Positions 7,889 through 16,104 of a DNA stretch of 32,820 nucleotides are shown piece by piece. A model generated the notes under the pieces. That model did not search any database and was not told the origin of the DNA. It was given only the letters and a program-made list of their open reading frames with translations. The first letter of the stretch is position 1. Each line of letters starts with the position of its first letter. Both the position numbers and the translations under genes were made by a program. This stretch comes from an uncultured Bacilli bacterium (GTDB lineage Bacteria > Bacillota_I > Bacilli_A > RF39 > UBA660): positions 1-32,820 of the forward strand of contig CANRDQ010000012.1 in NCBI GenBank assembly GCA_947629395.1, read 5' to 3'.

Positions 7889-9976
7889 ATGAAAAACAAG
7901 AAAAAAGTAATTTTTGTAATGATATTACAAACAATCCTAGCTTATTTATTAGCAATTTATATTCCAAACAGAGATATACAAGTTGCTTATTTACTAAAAC
8001 TGGATATTTGGCTTTTCTTATTAATATGGACTGCTTTATTTTATGTTTTTTCTCATTTTATATTTCCGATTAAAAAGATATATGAAACTATTTATGAAAA
8101 AAGATATTATATTGCTTTGATATTACTGTTAATCATAGTACTTGGTAAATTTAATGGTAGCTCTTATGGGCTTTGGAATAACTATATTGAACCTAAATAT
8201 GATGTAGAAGAATTAACACCTTTAATTGGACGTAGTAGAGCTATCAGAAGTGATGAATGGTTAGTTAACACTACATTTGCTTTATCCCAAACAAAAACAG
8301 GTTATAAATATTTTAATAATGCCGAAAGAGGAACTAAGACAGATGTCTTTTCCACTGTTGGTGCTCCTGTTGCTAGTTTAATAACTTTAGTCAAGCCATT
8401 TTCCATAGGTTTCATTTTCTTTGGACCAGACTATGGAGAATCACTATACTGGTTTGGACGTTTATTTGCGTTGTTCCTAGTAACCTTTGAATTATTAATG
8501 GTATTTACCAAAGGTAAGAAGTTACTTTCTCTGGCAGGAACAATGTTAATAACTTTTTCTCCAGCCGTATTCTGGTGGTATTCTGTCTCTTTACTTGACA
8601 TGATAGTAGGTGGAGAATTCACTATCTTAATGTTCTATCATTTCTTAAAAACAGACAGTATGAAAAAGAAAATATTGTATTCCGTTTTAATAGCCTTTGG
8701 TTTTCTAGTTTATGCCTTTTCTTTATATCCTGCTTGGATGATACCATTTGGTTATTTCTACTTATTATTAGCGGTATATTTCTTTATTACCCTAAGAAAA
8801 GAACATAAATTTAAAATTAAGAATTTTTTACCACTACTAATTAGTATAGGAATTATAATAGGCTTTGTAGTTGCTTTCTTAAAGAATAGTGCTGAAACTT
8901 ACAAAATATTAATGTCAACAGCTTATCCAGGAAATAGATTCTCAGTTGGTGGTGCCAATTATGAAAATTTATTTGTGTATCCAATTACAATTTTATTTCC
9001 TTACTCAGAAATAAATTGTAATATTTGTGAAGTGAGTACTTTTTATTCTTTATTCCCATTTACTTTTATTTTAGCTATATACTATTTAATAAAAGATAGA
9101 AAGAACTGGAAAGAGAATGGATTAATAATATCTATATGTGGTTTAATGACTGTTTATCTTATTTTTGCATTCTTTTCATTCCCAAAAATACTATCTAGAA
9201 TTACCTTATTATATATGGTTCCATCTAGTAGATTAACAGTAATAATTTCTTTCCTTTCTGTAATCTTGTTAATACTATTAGTAGATAAATTATATTTTAA
9301 AACTACCAAAGAGAAAATTATCTTATTAGGTTTCATTGTGATTTCTACTGTTATAACTGCTTATATAGCTAATAAAGTAATAAGTATGAGTTTAATAAAA
9401 TGGTGTCTTTCTTTTGGAGTATCCTTAATTGTCAGTGGAACATTATTATTAGAAAAGAAAAGAATGTTAGTATTCTGTATAATAGTAAGTTTTGTTTCTC
9501 TTTTCGCCACTATATATATTAATCCTGTTATGAAAGAAATTACAGGATTAGATAAAAAGCCTATTTCTAAAGAGTTAGAAAAATATAAATCAGAAAATGC
9601 CAAATGGATTACTTTAGATTCACATATAATTCCTAACTATTTAAGTTCAAGAGGGATTAAAACAATTAATAGTACCAATATTTATCCTAATTTAAAATTA
9701 TGGAAAAAAATAGATAAAAAAGGTAAATCTGAATTCATCTATAATAGATATGCACATATAAAAATAAATTTGACAGAAGATGATACTCAGTTTAATTTAT
9801 TACAAGAAGATTTAATTGATCTCAAATTAAATTCTAAAGATTTATGTACGTTAGATATTGATTATATCTTAACATTTAATAATATAGACAAATATGAAAA
9901 TAATAAAGTAAATTTTGATAAAAAATATCATAAAGATAATTTATATATTTATAAAGTTAATTGCTTAGGAGGATAA
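7889..9976 (+). CDS. Polytopic GT-C-like membrane glycosyltransferase (GacL-like candidate)
   Basis: A 695-aa integral membrane protein with roughly 12 or more hydrophobic segments and a C-terminal outside domain of about 150 residues. The start at 7889 is preferred over the ATG at 7886 because AGGGTG (7879-7884) leaves 4 nt rather than 1. The first extracytoplasmic loop holds a charged motif, RSRAIRSDEWLVN, a position where GT-C enzymes carry catalytic acids; this fits a polyprenyl-phosphate-sugar-dependent transferase acting outside the membrane. The following genes are a polyprenyl-phosphate GT2, a DUF2304-like protein and a flippase, the same set of partners that GacL has in streptococci. 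The GT-C assignment therefore rests on topology, motif and context, not on a clear family signature. It could instead be another kind of multi-pass transferase. Confidence 0.65.
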   Translation: MKNKKKVIFVMILQTILAYLLAIYIPNRDIQVAYLLKLDIWLFLLIWTALFYVFSHFIFPIKKIYETIYEKRYYIALILLLIIVLGKFNGSSYGLWNNYIEPKYDVEELTPLIGRSRAIRSDEWLVNTTFALSQTKTGYKYFNNAERGTKTDVFSTVGAPVASLITLVKPFSIGFIFFGPDYGESLYWFGRLFALFLVTFELLMVFTKGKKLLSLAGTMLITFSPAVFWWYSVSLLDMIVGGEFTILMFYHFLKTDSMKKKILYSVLIAFGFLVYAFSLYPAWMIPFGYFYLLLAVYFFITLRKEHKFKIKNFLPLLISIGIIIGFVVAFLKNSAETYKILMSTAYPGNRFSVGGANYENLFVYPITILFPYSEINCNICEVSTFYSLFPFTFILAIYYLIKDRKNWKENGLIISICGLMTVYLIFAFFSFPKILSRITLLYMVPSSRLTVIISFLSVILLILLVDKLYFKTTKEKIILLGFIVISTVITAYIANKVISMSLIKWCLSFGVSLIVSGTLLLEKKRMLVFCIIVSFVSLFATIYINPVMKEITGLDKKPISKELEKYKSENAKWITLDSHIIPNYLSSRGIKTINSTNIYPNLKLWKKIDKKGKSEFIYNRYAHIKINLTEDDTQFNLLQEDLIDLKLNSKDLCTLDIDYILTFNNIDKYENNKVNFDKKYHKDNLYIYKVNCLGG

Positions 9977-9977
9977 G

Positions 9978-10715
9978 GTGAGTAGTAAAAATCAAAATAA
10001 AATATTATTAATAATTCCTGCTTATAATGAAGAAGATAATATTTTAAAAACATGTAATAATATAAAAAAATATAATAAAGAAAATAAAACTTCGTATGAT
10101 TTTATAGTAATTAATGATTGCTCTAAAGATAATACCCAAAAAATTCTAGAGGATAATAAACTTCCACATATTAATTTAATTCATAATTTAGGAATAGGTG
10201 GAGCAGTTCAAACTGGTTATAAATATGCTTTAAAACATGATTATGATATTGCGATTCAATATGATGGTGATGGACAACATGATGTCAGATATGTTAAAGA
10301 TATTATAGAGCCTATCATAAATAAAGAAGCTGATCTAGTAATTGGTTCTAGATTTGTAAAAGATATCGATACTTTTAAATCTTCTTTTGCTAGAAGAATA
10401 GGAATAAGAATTGTTTCTTCATTTATTAAATTTGCCACAGGTAAAAAAATATATGATACTACCTCTGGATTTAGAGCTTGTTCTAAAGAAATAATAAAAG
10501 ACTTTGCTTCTTCTTATCCTACAGAGTATCCTGAACCATTGACTAACGCAGAAGTTATGAAGAAAAACTATCAGGTTAAAGAAGTATCAGTTGAAATGAA
10601 AGCTCGTGAAGGGGGAGTTTCCTCAATCAGAGCTTGGAAAAATGCCTATTATATGGTAAATGTTTGTTTAGCTCTAGTTATTATAAAAATGAGGAGGTAT
10701 CAAAGATGTCGCTAA
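9978..10715 (+). CDS. Polyprenyl-phosphate glycosyltransferase (GacI/DPM1-like GT2)
   Basis: A 245-aa GT2 enzyme expected to charge undecaprenyl phosphate with one sugar on the cytoplasmic face. It opens with KILLIIPAYNEEDN, has VINDCSKDNT, the metal site YDGDGQHD (Asp96/Asp98), and IGSRF followed by TSGFR, all usual in the DPM1/GtrB-type group. The C-terminus has one weak hydrophobic stretch rather than the pair of helices seen in GtrB, as expected where a separate small membrane protein helps. The start is GTG, one base after the previous stop, with AGGAGG at 9967-9972. Its last 10 nt overlap the DUF2304-like gene. GacI-like function (for example GlcNAc-P-undecaprenol synthesis) is inferred; the sugar is unknown. 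Confidence 0.85.
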   Translation: MSSKNQNKILLIIPAYNEEDNILKTCNNIKKYNKENKTSYDFIVINDCSKDNTQKILEDNKLPHINLIHNLGIGGAVQTGYKYALKHDYDIAIQYDGDGQHDVRYVKDIIEPIINKEADLVIGSRFVKDIDTFKSSFARRIGIRIVSSFIKFATGKKIYDTTSGFRACSKEIIKDFASSYPTEYPEPLTNAEVMKKNYQVKEVSVEMKAREGGVSSIRAWKNAYYMVNVCLALVIIKMRRYQRCR

Positions 10716-11047
10716 GTTTAAGAGTAATTATATTTATATTTTCTTGCGTTTTAGCACTTGTAACTACAATTGTCTTAAAGAAAGGTCGTATATCTGAAAA
10801 ATACTCATTATTATGGTATTTTATGGCCTTAGTAATTTTTGCTTTAGCGGTACTTCCTTCAATATTTACTTTTTTTGCGAAATATTTAGGATTTCAAACT
10901 ATTGCTAGTCTAATAATTGCCATCTTCTTTGTTCTACTTATATTTTTAACTATGGCACTTACTATTATAGTTTCAGGACAAAGTAAAAAGACAACACTTT
11001 TAATTCAAGAATTATCTATTTTAAAAAGTGAAATAAATAAAAAGTAA
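10706..11047 (+). CDS. DUF2304-family small membrane protein (GacJ-like)
   Basis: A 113-aa protein with three hydrophobic segments (about 5-23, 33-55, 65-90) and a short charged, probably coiled cytoplasmic tail ending in NKK. It contains the RISEKYSLLWYFMAL segment; the KY-xx-W pattern after the first helix is typical of DUF2304. In S. pyogenes the DUF2304 protein GacJ binds the GT2 GacI and raises its activity. Here the gene overlaps the GT2 by 10 nt, which supports the same partnership through coupled translation. The ATG at 10706 is chosen because GAGGAGG (10691-10697) stands 8 nt before it; an earlier in-frame ATG at 10634 lies deep inside the GT2 gene. Confidence 0.82.
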   Translation: MSLSLRVIIFIFSCVLALVTTIVLKKGRISEKYSLLWYFMALVIFALAVLPSIFTFFAKYLGFQTIASLIIAIFFVLLIFLTMALTIIVSGQSKKTTLLIQELSILKSEINKK

Positions 11048-11053
11048 CAAAAT

Positions 11054-11102
11054 AAAAAGCTAAAATAGTTCTCTGAAGAGATACTTAATTTTAGCTTTTT
11101 TC
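11054..11102 (+). terminator. Terminator closing the first polysaccharide operon
   Basis: A 13-bp perfect stem, 11054-11066 with 11088-11100, followed by T. The 21-nt loop holds a small inner hairpin, TCTC-TGAA-GAGA. It ends the transcript that began near 4145. Confidence 0.85.
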
Positions 11103-11153
11103 TTATTATCTACAAACTAAATTATTTTACACTACCGTAACAACTCTATATTG

Positions 11154-11162
11154 TGATATAAT
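11154..11162 (+). promoter_or_regulatory. Extended -10 promoter of the flippase-GT8-GT2 unit
   Basis: TGATATAAT at 11154-11162; no convincing -35 was seen at 16-18 nt upstream. It sits between the preceding terminator and the flippase gene. Confidence 0.6.
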
Positions 11163-11200
11163 ACAATTAACAACAAATAATTTGGATATTGGGGTGGAGT

Positions 11201-12427
11201 ATGCATATAAATTTTAAAAAAAACTTCATATGGAATTTTATAGGTACTATTTTAAATAGTTTTAGTTCCTTATTTTTTTTAGTTTTAGTTACCAGAATAA
11301 ATGGAGTAAATGGTGCGGGAATATTTAGTTTTGGTTTTTCCGTAGCTTGTTTATTATTTTATATTGGTGTTTATTATGGAAGAGTTTTTCAAGTTACTGA
11401 AAATAAAGATATTAGTGATAAAAGTTTTTTAGTTACTAAATTTATAACCGTATTTTTAATGATACTAATATCATTTATTTACTTACTTACTAAAAACTAT
11501 AGTCCTGAAAAATTTTATATTATGTTTGGTCTATGTGTTTTTAAAGCTTTAGAAGCCTTCGCAGAAGTAATATATGGTTTCTTTCAAAAATATGAAGAAT
11601 TATATTTATCGGGAATTTCTTTAACTTTGAAAAACGTAATAGGTCTTATAGTATTCTTCTTAATAGATTACTTTACTAAAAATATTATTTATGCCGTTTT
11701 AGGATTAATTGTTATTAGTCTTTTAGTATTAATCTTCTTTGATTTCTATAAAATGAAAAAATATAATGTCCTAAAAAATAAAGTTTCTAAACAAGATATT
11801 ATTACAATTTTAAAAAATGGCTTTTTCCCATTTGCTTTATCATTTTTGTCATTAATAGTTATTAATTCTCCTAAATATGCCATTGATGCTTTATTGACAG
11901 ATGATATGCAAACATACTTCGGTATTATTGTTATGCCTGCTACCGTTGTTACTTTAGGAGCTCAATTTATAATTTATCCATTTTTAACTACTGTAAACAA
12001 CTTAATTAGTAAGAATAACATAAAAGAATTAGGTAAGCTAACTCGTAATATTATTTTTGCTGTTTTTGGAATAGGACTTATATCAACAATTTGTGCTTAT
12101 TTACTTGGTATTCCTGTTTTAGAGTTAATCTATGGTATTAAATTATCAGCTTACAAAACAGCCTTAATTATAATCATTTTAGGAGCTACCTTTAATGCTA
12201 GTGTTTATGTATTATCTAATATTTTAATTTCTATAAGAAAGCTAAAACTTCAAACTTTAATTTATACTATAGTTGCAATAGTAAGTTATTTTTCAGCTAG
12301 AATACTAGTAAGTAAATTCTCTATAGATGGAGCTTTTTATTCATATTCTTTAACAATGGTTTTATTATTTACTTTATTTTATATTATAACGAAATTAGTT
12401 ATGAAAACTGAAAGGAGTAAAAAATGA
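11201..12427 (+). CDS. Polysaccharide flippase (Wzx/MOP family, GacK-like candidate)
   Basis: A 408-aa polytopic membrane protein with about 12 hydrophobic segments. The N-terminus (NFIGTILNSFSSLFFLVLVTRINGVNGAG) follows the usual start of polysaccharide-biosynthesis flippases: amphipathic helix, then a long helix, then R-x(4)-G-x-G. Such proteins carry undecaprenyl-linked sugars from the inner to the outer face. As it stands next to the GT2/DUF2304 pair it may flip the monosaccharide carrier, as GacK does. An ABC exporter for the main chain is already present, which makes a second, Wzx-type transporter more easily explained by side-chain chemistry. The ATG at 11201 follows a GGGGTGGAG site (11191-11199); a TTG at 11189 lies before that site and is rejected. 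The stop overlaps the next start (ATGA). Confidence 0.82.
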   Translation: MHINFKKNFIWNFIGTILNSFSSLFFLVLVTRINGVNGAGIFSFGFSVACLLFYIGVYYGRVFQVTENKDISDKSFLVTKFITVFLMILISFIYLLTKNYSPEKFYIMFGLCVFKALEAFAEVIYGFFQKYEELYLSGISLTLKNVIGLIVFFLIDYFTKNIIYAVLGLIVISLLVLIFFDFYKMKKYNVLKNKVSKQDIITILKNGFFPFALSFLSLIVINSPKYAIDALLTDDMQTYFGIIVMPATVVTLGAQFIIYPFLTTVNNLISKNNIKELGKLTRNIIFAVFGIGLISTICAYLLGIPVLELIYGIKLSAYKTALIIIILGATFNASVYVLSNILISIRKLKLQTLIYTIVAIVSYFSARILVSKFSIDGAFYSYSLTMVLLFTLFYIITKLVMKTERSKK

Positions 12428-13419
12428 ATATATTATATACTTTAAATGATAAATTTGTTCCACAAGTTGCCAGTGGAATAGTATCAGTTTGTGAAAATAA
12501 TAAGGATATTGATGATATTAATTTTTTCTTAATTTCTATGGGAATAACTCCTGAAAATAAGAAAAAGTTAAATAAGATGGTTGATAGTTACCACCAAAAA
12601 ATAGACATAATAGAATTAAAAGATTTAAAAACTTATTTTGATTTTGAATTTGATACTAATGGGTGGAATCCAATTGTTTTAGCGAGATTATTAGTAGATA
12701 AAATTTTACCAAAAAATATTGATAAAGTTTTATATTTAGATGGAGACACTATTTGTCGTGGTAGTTTAAAAGAACTTTGGGAAGATGATATGGATGGTAG
12801 AGTAATTGGAGCGAGTATTGAACCAACTTATTCAAAAAAACAAAAACAGAATCTAAATTTAGAAAATAGTCATTATTATAATGCCGGAGTATTACTTATA
12901 AATTTAAAGAAATGGCGCAATGAAGAAATTGGTAAGAAAATTATTGATTATTATAGAGAACATAAAGGTAATTTATTCGCTAATGACCAAGATGCTATTA
13001 ATGGGTGTTTAAAAGCTCAAATTTATACCTTATCACCAAAATATAATTACTATAATATATTTGATCAATATAGCTATAATTTCTTAAAGAAGTTAGAAAA
13101 ACCAGCCCAATATATTAGTAAAGATATTTTTGATGAAGCTAGAGCTAATCCAGTAATTATTCACTATTTAGGTGAAGAAAGACCTTGGAGAAAATATAAT
13201 ACTCATAAATATAGAGCTGATTATAAAAAATATTTAAGTATGACTGATTGGAAAGATACTCCAGATGAAGAAGGATGGAGATTATACTTTATCTGCTGGA
13301 AAATCTTTAATGTTGTAACTAAACCTTTTAATAGAATTAGATATACCATAATAGAAACTTTAATTCCTGTATTTATGAATTATCGTTCAGCCAAACTAAA
13401 AAAATCTGGAGAAAAATAA
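12424..13419 (+). CDS. GT8 family glycosyltransferase
   Basis: A 331-aa cytoplasmic glycosyltransferase of the LgtC/glycogenin-like family 8, usually a galactosyl- or glucosyltransferase using a UDP-sugar with retention. The N-terminus reads MNILYTLNDKFVPQ, the metal-binding DxD is YLDGDT (Asp106/Asp108), and HYYNAGVLLINLKKWR and NDQDAINGCL match conserved GT8 blocks, with a late HYLGEERPW His. A basic, aromatic C-terminal stretch (about 280-331) probably binds the membrane. It shares ATGA with the flippase stop, so translation is coupled. The acceptor cannot be identified. Confidence 0.9.
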   Translation: MNILYTLNDKFVPQVASGIVSVCENNKDIDDINFFLISMGITPENKKKLNKMVDSYHQKIDIIELKDLKTYFDFEFDTNGWNPIVLARLLVDKILPKNIDKVLYLDGDTICRGSLKELWEDDMDGRVIGASIEPTYSKKQKQNLNLENSHYYNAGVLLINLKKWRNEEIGKKIIDYYREHKGNLFANDQDAINGCLKAQIYTLSPKYNYYNIFDQYSYNFLKKLEKPAQYISKDIFDEARANPVIIHYLGEERPWRKYNTHKYRADYKKYLSMTDWKDTPDEEGWRLYFICWKIFNVVTKPFNRIRYTIIETLIPVFMNYRSAKLKKSGEK

Positions 13420-13438
13420 AAGGTAAATGGAGGTTAAT

Positions 13439-14233
13439 ATGAAAGATATACATACTTTTGTAGTTTTAGCGTATAAAGAATCTAATATGTTAGAAGAATG
13501 TATAAAATCTGTTTTAAATCAGAGTCTAAAAACTAATGTTGTAATTGCTACCTCTACACCAAATAGTTATATAAAGAAATTAGCAAAAAAATATAACTTA
13601 AATATTATTGAGAATAAAGAAAGTAAAGGAATAGGCTATGACTTTGATTTTGCCAGTAACTGTGTAGATTCAGAACTTGTTACAATTGCACATCAAGATG
13701 ATATTTATGATTATGATTATGCTAAAGAAGTAGTCAAAAACTATAAAAAGTATCCTAAAGCCACTATTATATTTACTGATTATTACGAAATAAAAAATAA
13801 TCAAAAAGAAGAGAGTAATATCAATCTTAAAATCAAAAGAATATTACTTTTACCACTAAGAATAAAATGTTTATCGCACTTTAAATTTATGAAAAGAAAT
13901 GTTTTAAGATTTGGTAATGCCATTGGTTGCCCGGCTGTAACGTTTGTAAAAGCTAATGTCCCTAAAGATAAATTTAAAAGTAAAATGAAATGTGATGTTG
14001 ATTGGTATGCTTGGGAAAAACTATCTAAACTAAAAGGTAATTTTATATTTATTCCTAAAAAATTAATGGGACATAGAATTCATCAAGAATCTACCACAAC
14101 CGAAATAATAAATGAAAGAATTAGAACTAAAGAAGATTTAGAAATGTTTAAAAAATTTTGGCCAGAAAGTATCGCTAAAACAATTAACAAATTTTATTCT
14201 AAATCAGAAGATAATAACAATTTAAAAGCTTAG
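13439..14233 (+). CDS. GT2 family glycosyltransferase
   Basis: A 264-aa GT-A fold glycosyltransferase. The opening strand HTFVVLAYKESNMLEECIKSVLNQ is the usual GT2 start, and AHQDDIYD (Asp87/Asp88) is the metal site. The distance between them is short and no C-terminal membrane segment is evident, though a basic patch (LKIKRILLLPLRIKC) may touch the membrane. The start at 13439 is preferred over ATG 13427 because GGAGG (13429-13433) precedes it by 5 nt and itself overlaps the earlier candidate. It is the last gene of the unit and its stop codon is built into the terminator. Confidence 0.85.
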   Translation: MKDIHTFVVLAYKESNMLEECIKSVLNQSLKTNVVIATSTPNSYIKKLAKKYNLNIIENKESKGIGYDFDFASNCVDSELVTIAHQDDIYDYDYAKEVVKNYKKYPKATIIFTDYYEIKNNQKEESNINLKIKRILLLPLRIKCLSHFKFMKRNVLRFGNAIGCPAVTFVKANVPKDKFKSKMKCDVDWYAWEKLSKLKGNFIFIPKKLMGHRIHQESTTTEIINERIRTKEDLEMFKKFWPESIAKTINKFYSKSEDNNNLKA

Positions 14234-14248
14234 AAATAAGCTTTTTTT
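14224..14248 (+). terminator. Terminator overlapping the GT2 stop codon
   Basis: AAAAGCTTA (14224-14232) pairs with TAAGCTTTT (14237-14245) around a GAAA tetraloop, followed by TTT. The stop TAG (14231-14233) is part of the stem. Confidence 0.9.
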
Positions 14249-14249
14249 C

Positions 14250-14279
14250 TTTACAACTAAATAAAATATATATTATAAT
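14250..14279 (+). promoter_or_regulatory. Promoter of the acyltransferase gene
   Basis: TTTACA (14250-14255), an 18-nt spacer and TATAAT (14274-14279). The leader continues as GTATATATAAGATAGG, a 16-mer also found before the GH25 gene at 238-253 and at the same distance from the start codon. Confidence 0.75.
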
Positions 14280-14310
14280 GTATATATAAGATAGGTCAGG
14301 GGAAAACGGT

Positions 14311-15485
14311 ATGAGTAGACAAGAAAGAAAATCAAATTATGAGCTATTAAGAATAGTTTCTATGTTCTTTATAGTTATATATCACGTTATAATTCATGGA
14401 CATGTTATTGAAAATACTAATAATACAACTTTACAAGTAATATTATATATAATTATACTTATAACTACAGTTCATGTTAATTCCTTTATTTTAGTAACGG
14501 GTTATTTTCAGTGTGAAAGTAAATTTAAGTTTTCAAAAGTTTTATCACTATGTAATGCTTCCTTTTTTTATAGAGCTTTAGTCTTAATAATATTAATCTC
14601 TTTGGGAGTAATGAGTTTTGATACATTAAAACTATTTCAAGAATTGTCTTACATAAGATTGTGGTATTACTGGTTTGTTAGAGTATACATCTATTTGTAT
14701 TGCTTAAGTCCATTTATTAATTACTTAATAAATGTTCTTTATAAAGAACATTTATTAATTACTTAATAAATGTTCTTTATAAAGAACATTACGAAAAACT
14801 ATTGTTGGTGATATTTATAATTATCAGTATCATACCTTATATACTAGGAAGTAAGGAATTTGTTAATGACGCATTTTCTTTATATAATTTTGTATTTTTA
14901 TATTTATTAGGAGCATATTTTAGAAAATTTCCTCTTGAAAAACAATATTTGTTTAAGGTAATGTCTAAACAATTAAGTCAAATTATTCTAGTCTTTGGTT
15001 TCTTTGCTTGCATATTTCTTAACTTTTCAGCTACAATTACTGCCCATGCCTTACAAAATGTTCATCCACTCTTTACTGAAGTTTGCCGTAATATCCAACT
15101 TTTTTCCACTTGTTATATTAATCCTTTTATTGCGATTCAAAGTCTCATTTTCTTTTTATTCTTTGGTACTTTAAATCTAAAGAGCAAGATTATTAATAAA
15201 TTATCATCACTTACTATGGGTATTTATATGTTCCATGATAATGTACATATGAGATTTATTATTTATAAATTCTTAGGAGTTGATAAACCAGTGTTCTCTT
15301 GTAGATTTGTTTTATATGTATTTATAATTGCTATTTTAATATATGTAGTATGTTCTGTGATTGAATTAATTCGACAGCAGCTCTTTAAATTTATTTCCAA
15401 TAGGAAAATATCTAAAAAGATAAGGGATAAATTTAATAATTGGCTTCACAGTATTAAATTTAAAACCGTACCCGAAACAAGTTAG
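14311..15485 (+). pseudogene. Acyltransferase-3 family gene, frameshifted by a 38-bp tandem duplication
   Basis: Integral membrane O-acyltransferase (OafA/AT3-like) that would acylate, for example acetylate, sugars of the surface glycan. It is split into two reading frames: 14311-14766 (residues 1-151, with SNYELLRIVSMFFIVIYHVIIHGH; the R and H of this first helix are the family's key residues) and an in-phase continuation from about 14791 to 15485. The break is caused by a second copy of a 38-nt unit (14711-14748 and 14749-14786). Removing one copy joins the frames exactly: ...VLYKEHYEKLLLVIFII..., giving 378 aa, a usual AT3 length, with about 10 membrane helices. In the present form the first frame stops shortly after the repeat (TAA 14764-14766). 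It has its own promoter, AGGGG site (14298-14302) and terminator. It may be a true pseudogene, a phase-off state or an assembly error. Confidence 0.88.
14711..14790 (+). repeat. 38-bp tandem duplication made of two palindromes
   Basis: Two copies, 14711-14748 and 14749-14786, plus four further matching bases. Each unit combines a hairpin (CATTTATTAA-TTAC-TTAATAAATG, 14711-14734) and a perfect 22-bp palindrome (14731-14752). With two copies, 14711-14772 becomes one long near-perfect inverted repeat, with a 17-bp stem on each side of the centre at 14741/14742. 38 is not a multiple of 3, so copy number sets the reading frame. Confidence 0.95.
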
Positions 15486-15510
15486 AAATGAGTTTTTTCT
15501 CATTTCTTTT
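15484..15510 (+). terminator. Terminator after the acyltransferase gene
   Basis: AGAAATGAG (15484-15492) pairs with CTCATTTCT (15499-15507) around TTTTTT, followed by TTT. Confidence 0.85.
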
Positions 15511-15537
15511 GCTTTCTTTACAAGTTTGGTTTAAAAT
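15509..15537 (+). promoter_or_regulatory. Probable promoter of the GtrA-family gene
   Basis: TTGCTT (15509-15514), 17 nt, TAAAAT (15532-15537). It is a weaker match than the other promoters; TTTACA at 15517 is another possible -35 but then lacks a good -10. Confidence 0.45.
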
Positions 15538-15571
15538 AGTAATAGATTTATGAAAATAGAGAGGTAATAAT

Positions 15572-15955
15572 ATGAGTAAAAAATTAATTAAACAAATATT
15601 AAAATTTGGGGTTGTTGGTGGAATTGCTTTTGTTATTGATTATGTAGTTTTATTCTGTTGTAAAGAGTTTTTACACTTTGGTGTTTTATTATCCGCAGCT
15701 TTAGGTTTTACTATTTCTGTAATATTTAATTATATAGCTAGTGTTAAATGGGTATTTGATGTAGATAAAGAAAAAGATCCTAAAAGAAACTTTGTTGTAT
15801 TTATTGTTTTAAGTATTATAGGTCTTATCATAACCGAAATAATTATGTGGTTTGGTACTGATATTTTACATATTCATTATTTATTAGTAAAAGTCATTGC
15901 GACAGGTATAGTTATGGTATTTAACTTTATTACTAGAAAGATGTTTTTAGAATAA
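15572..15955 (+). CDS. GtrA family membrane protein
   Basis: A 127-aa protein with four membrane helices (about 8-28, 35-57, 72-94, 100-120). LKFGVVGGIAFVIDY near the N-terminus, FNYIASVKWVF after helix 2 and VMVFNFITRKMF at the end are classic GtrA (PF04138) positions. GtrA proteins work with undecaprenyl-phosphate-linked sugars in glycan side-chain addition, and were proposed to flip them. Here it lies at the end of the surface-glycan block on its own transcript. With a Wzx-like protein also present, there are two candidate lipid-sugar flippases in the region. It has a GAGAGG site ahead of the ATG. Confidence 0.88.
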   Translation: MSKKLIKQILKFGVVGGIAFVIDYVVLFCCKEFLHFGVLLSAALGFTISVIFNYIASVKWVFDVDKEKDPKRNFVVFIVLSIIGLIITEIIMWFGTDILHIHYLLVKVIATGIVMVFNFITRKMFLE

Positions 15956-15972
15956 GTTAAGAAATAGTTAAG

Positions 15973-16016
15973 CAGAAATAATAAAATATAAGTAGAATTT
16001 ATTATTTCTGTTTTAT
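15973..16016 (+). terminator. Terminator after the GtrA-family gene
   Basis: CAGAAATAATAAA (15973-15985) pairs with TTTATTATTTCTG (15998-16010), 13 bp, followed by TTTTATTTTA. It marks the boundary between the surface block and the housekeeping block. Confidence 0.9.
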
Positions 16017-16045
16017 TTTAAATTAGAAAATTACCAATTAATAAA

Positions 16046-16075
16046 TTTACAAATATAAAGCTATTAAGGTATAAT
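16046..16075 (+). promoter_or_regulatory. priA promoter
   Basis: TTTACA (16046-16051), an 18-nt spacer and TATAAT (16070-16075). Ribosome site GAGGAGG is at 16092-16098. Confidence 0.75.
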
Positions 16076-16104
16076 TGAAATAGAAATAAAAGAGGAGGAA
16101 TATT

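Noticed and set aside
7882..8073. Short open frame on the plus strand at the start of the GT-C-like gene
   Set aside because: It lies wholly in another frame of a well-supported membrane-protein gene and has no separate start signal.
14711..14790. Attachment site or invertible-DNA end
   Set aside because: The copies are direct and adjacent, there is no integrase or invertase gene nearby, and simple slippage explains the structure.
14802..15485. Independent gene starting with TTG at 14802
   Set aside because: It has no ribosome site and its sequence is the exact continuation of the acyltransferase once one 38-bp copy is removed; treated as the second half of the broken gene.
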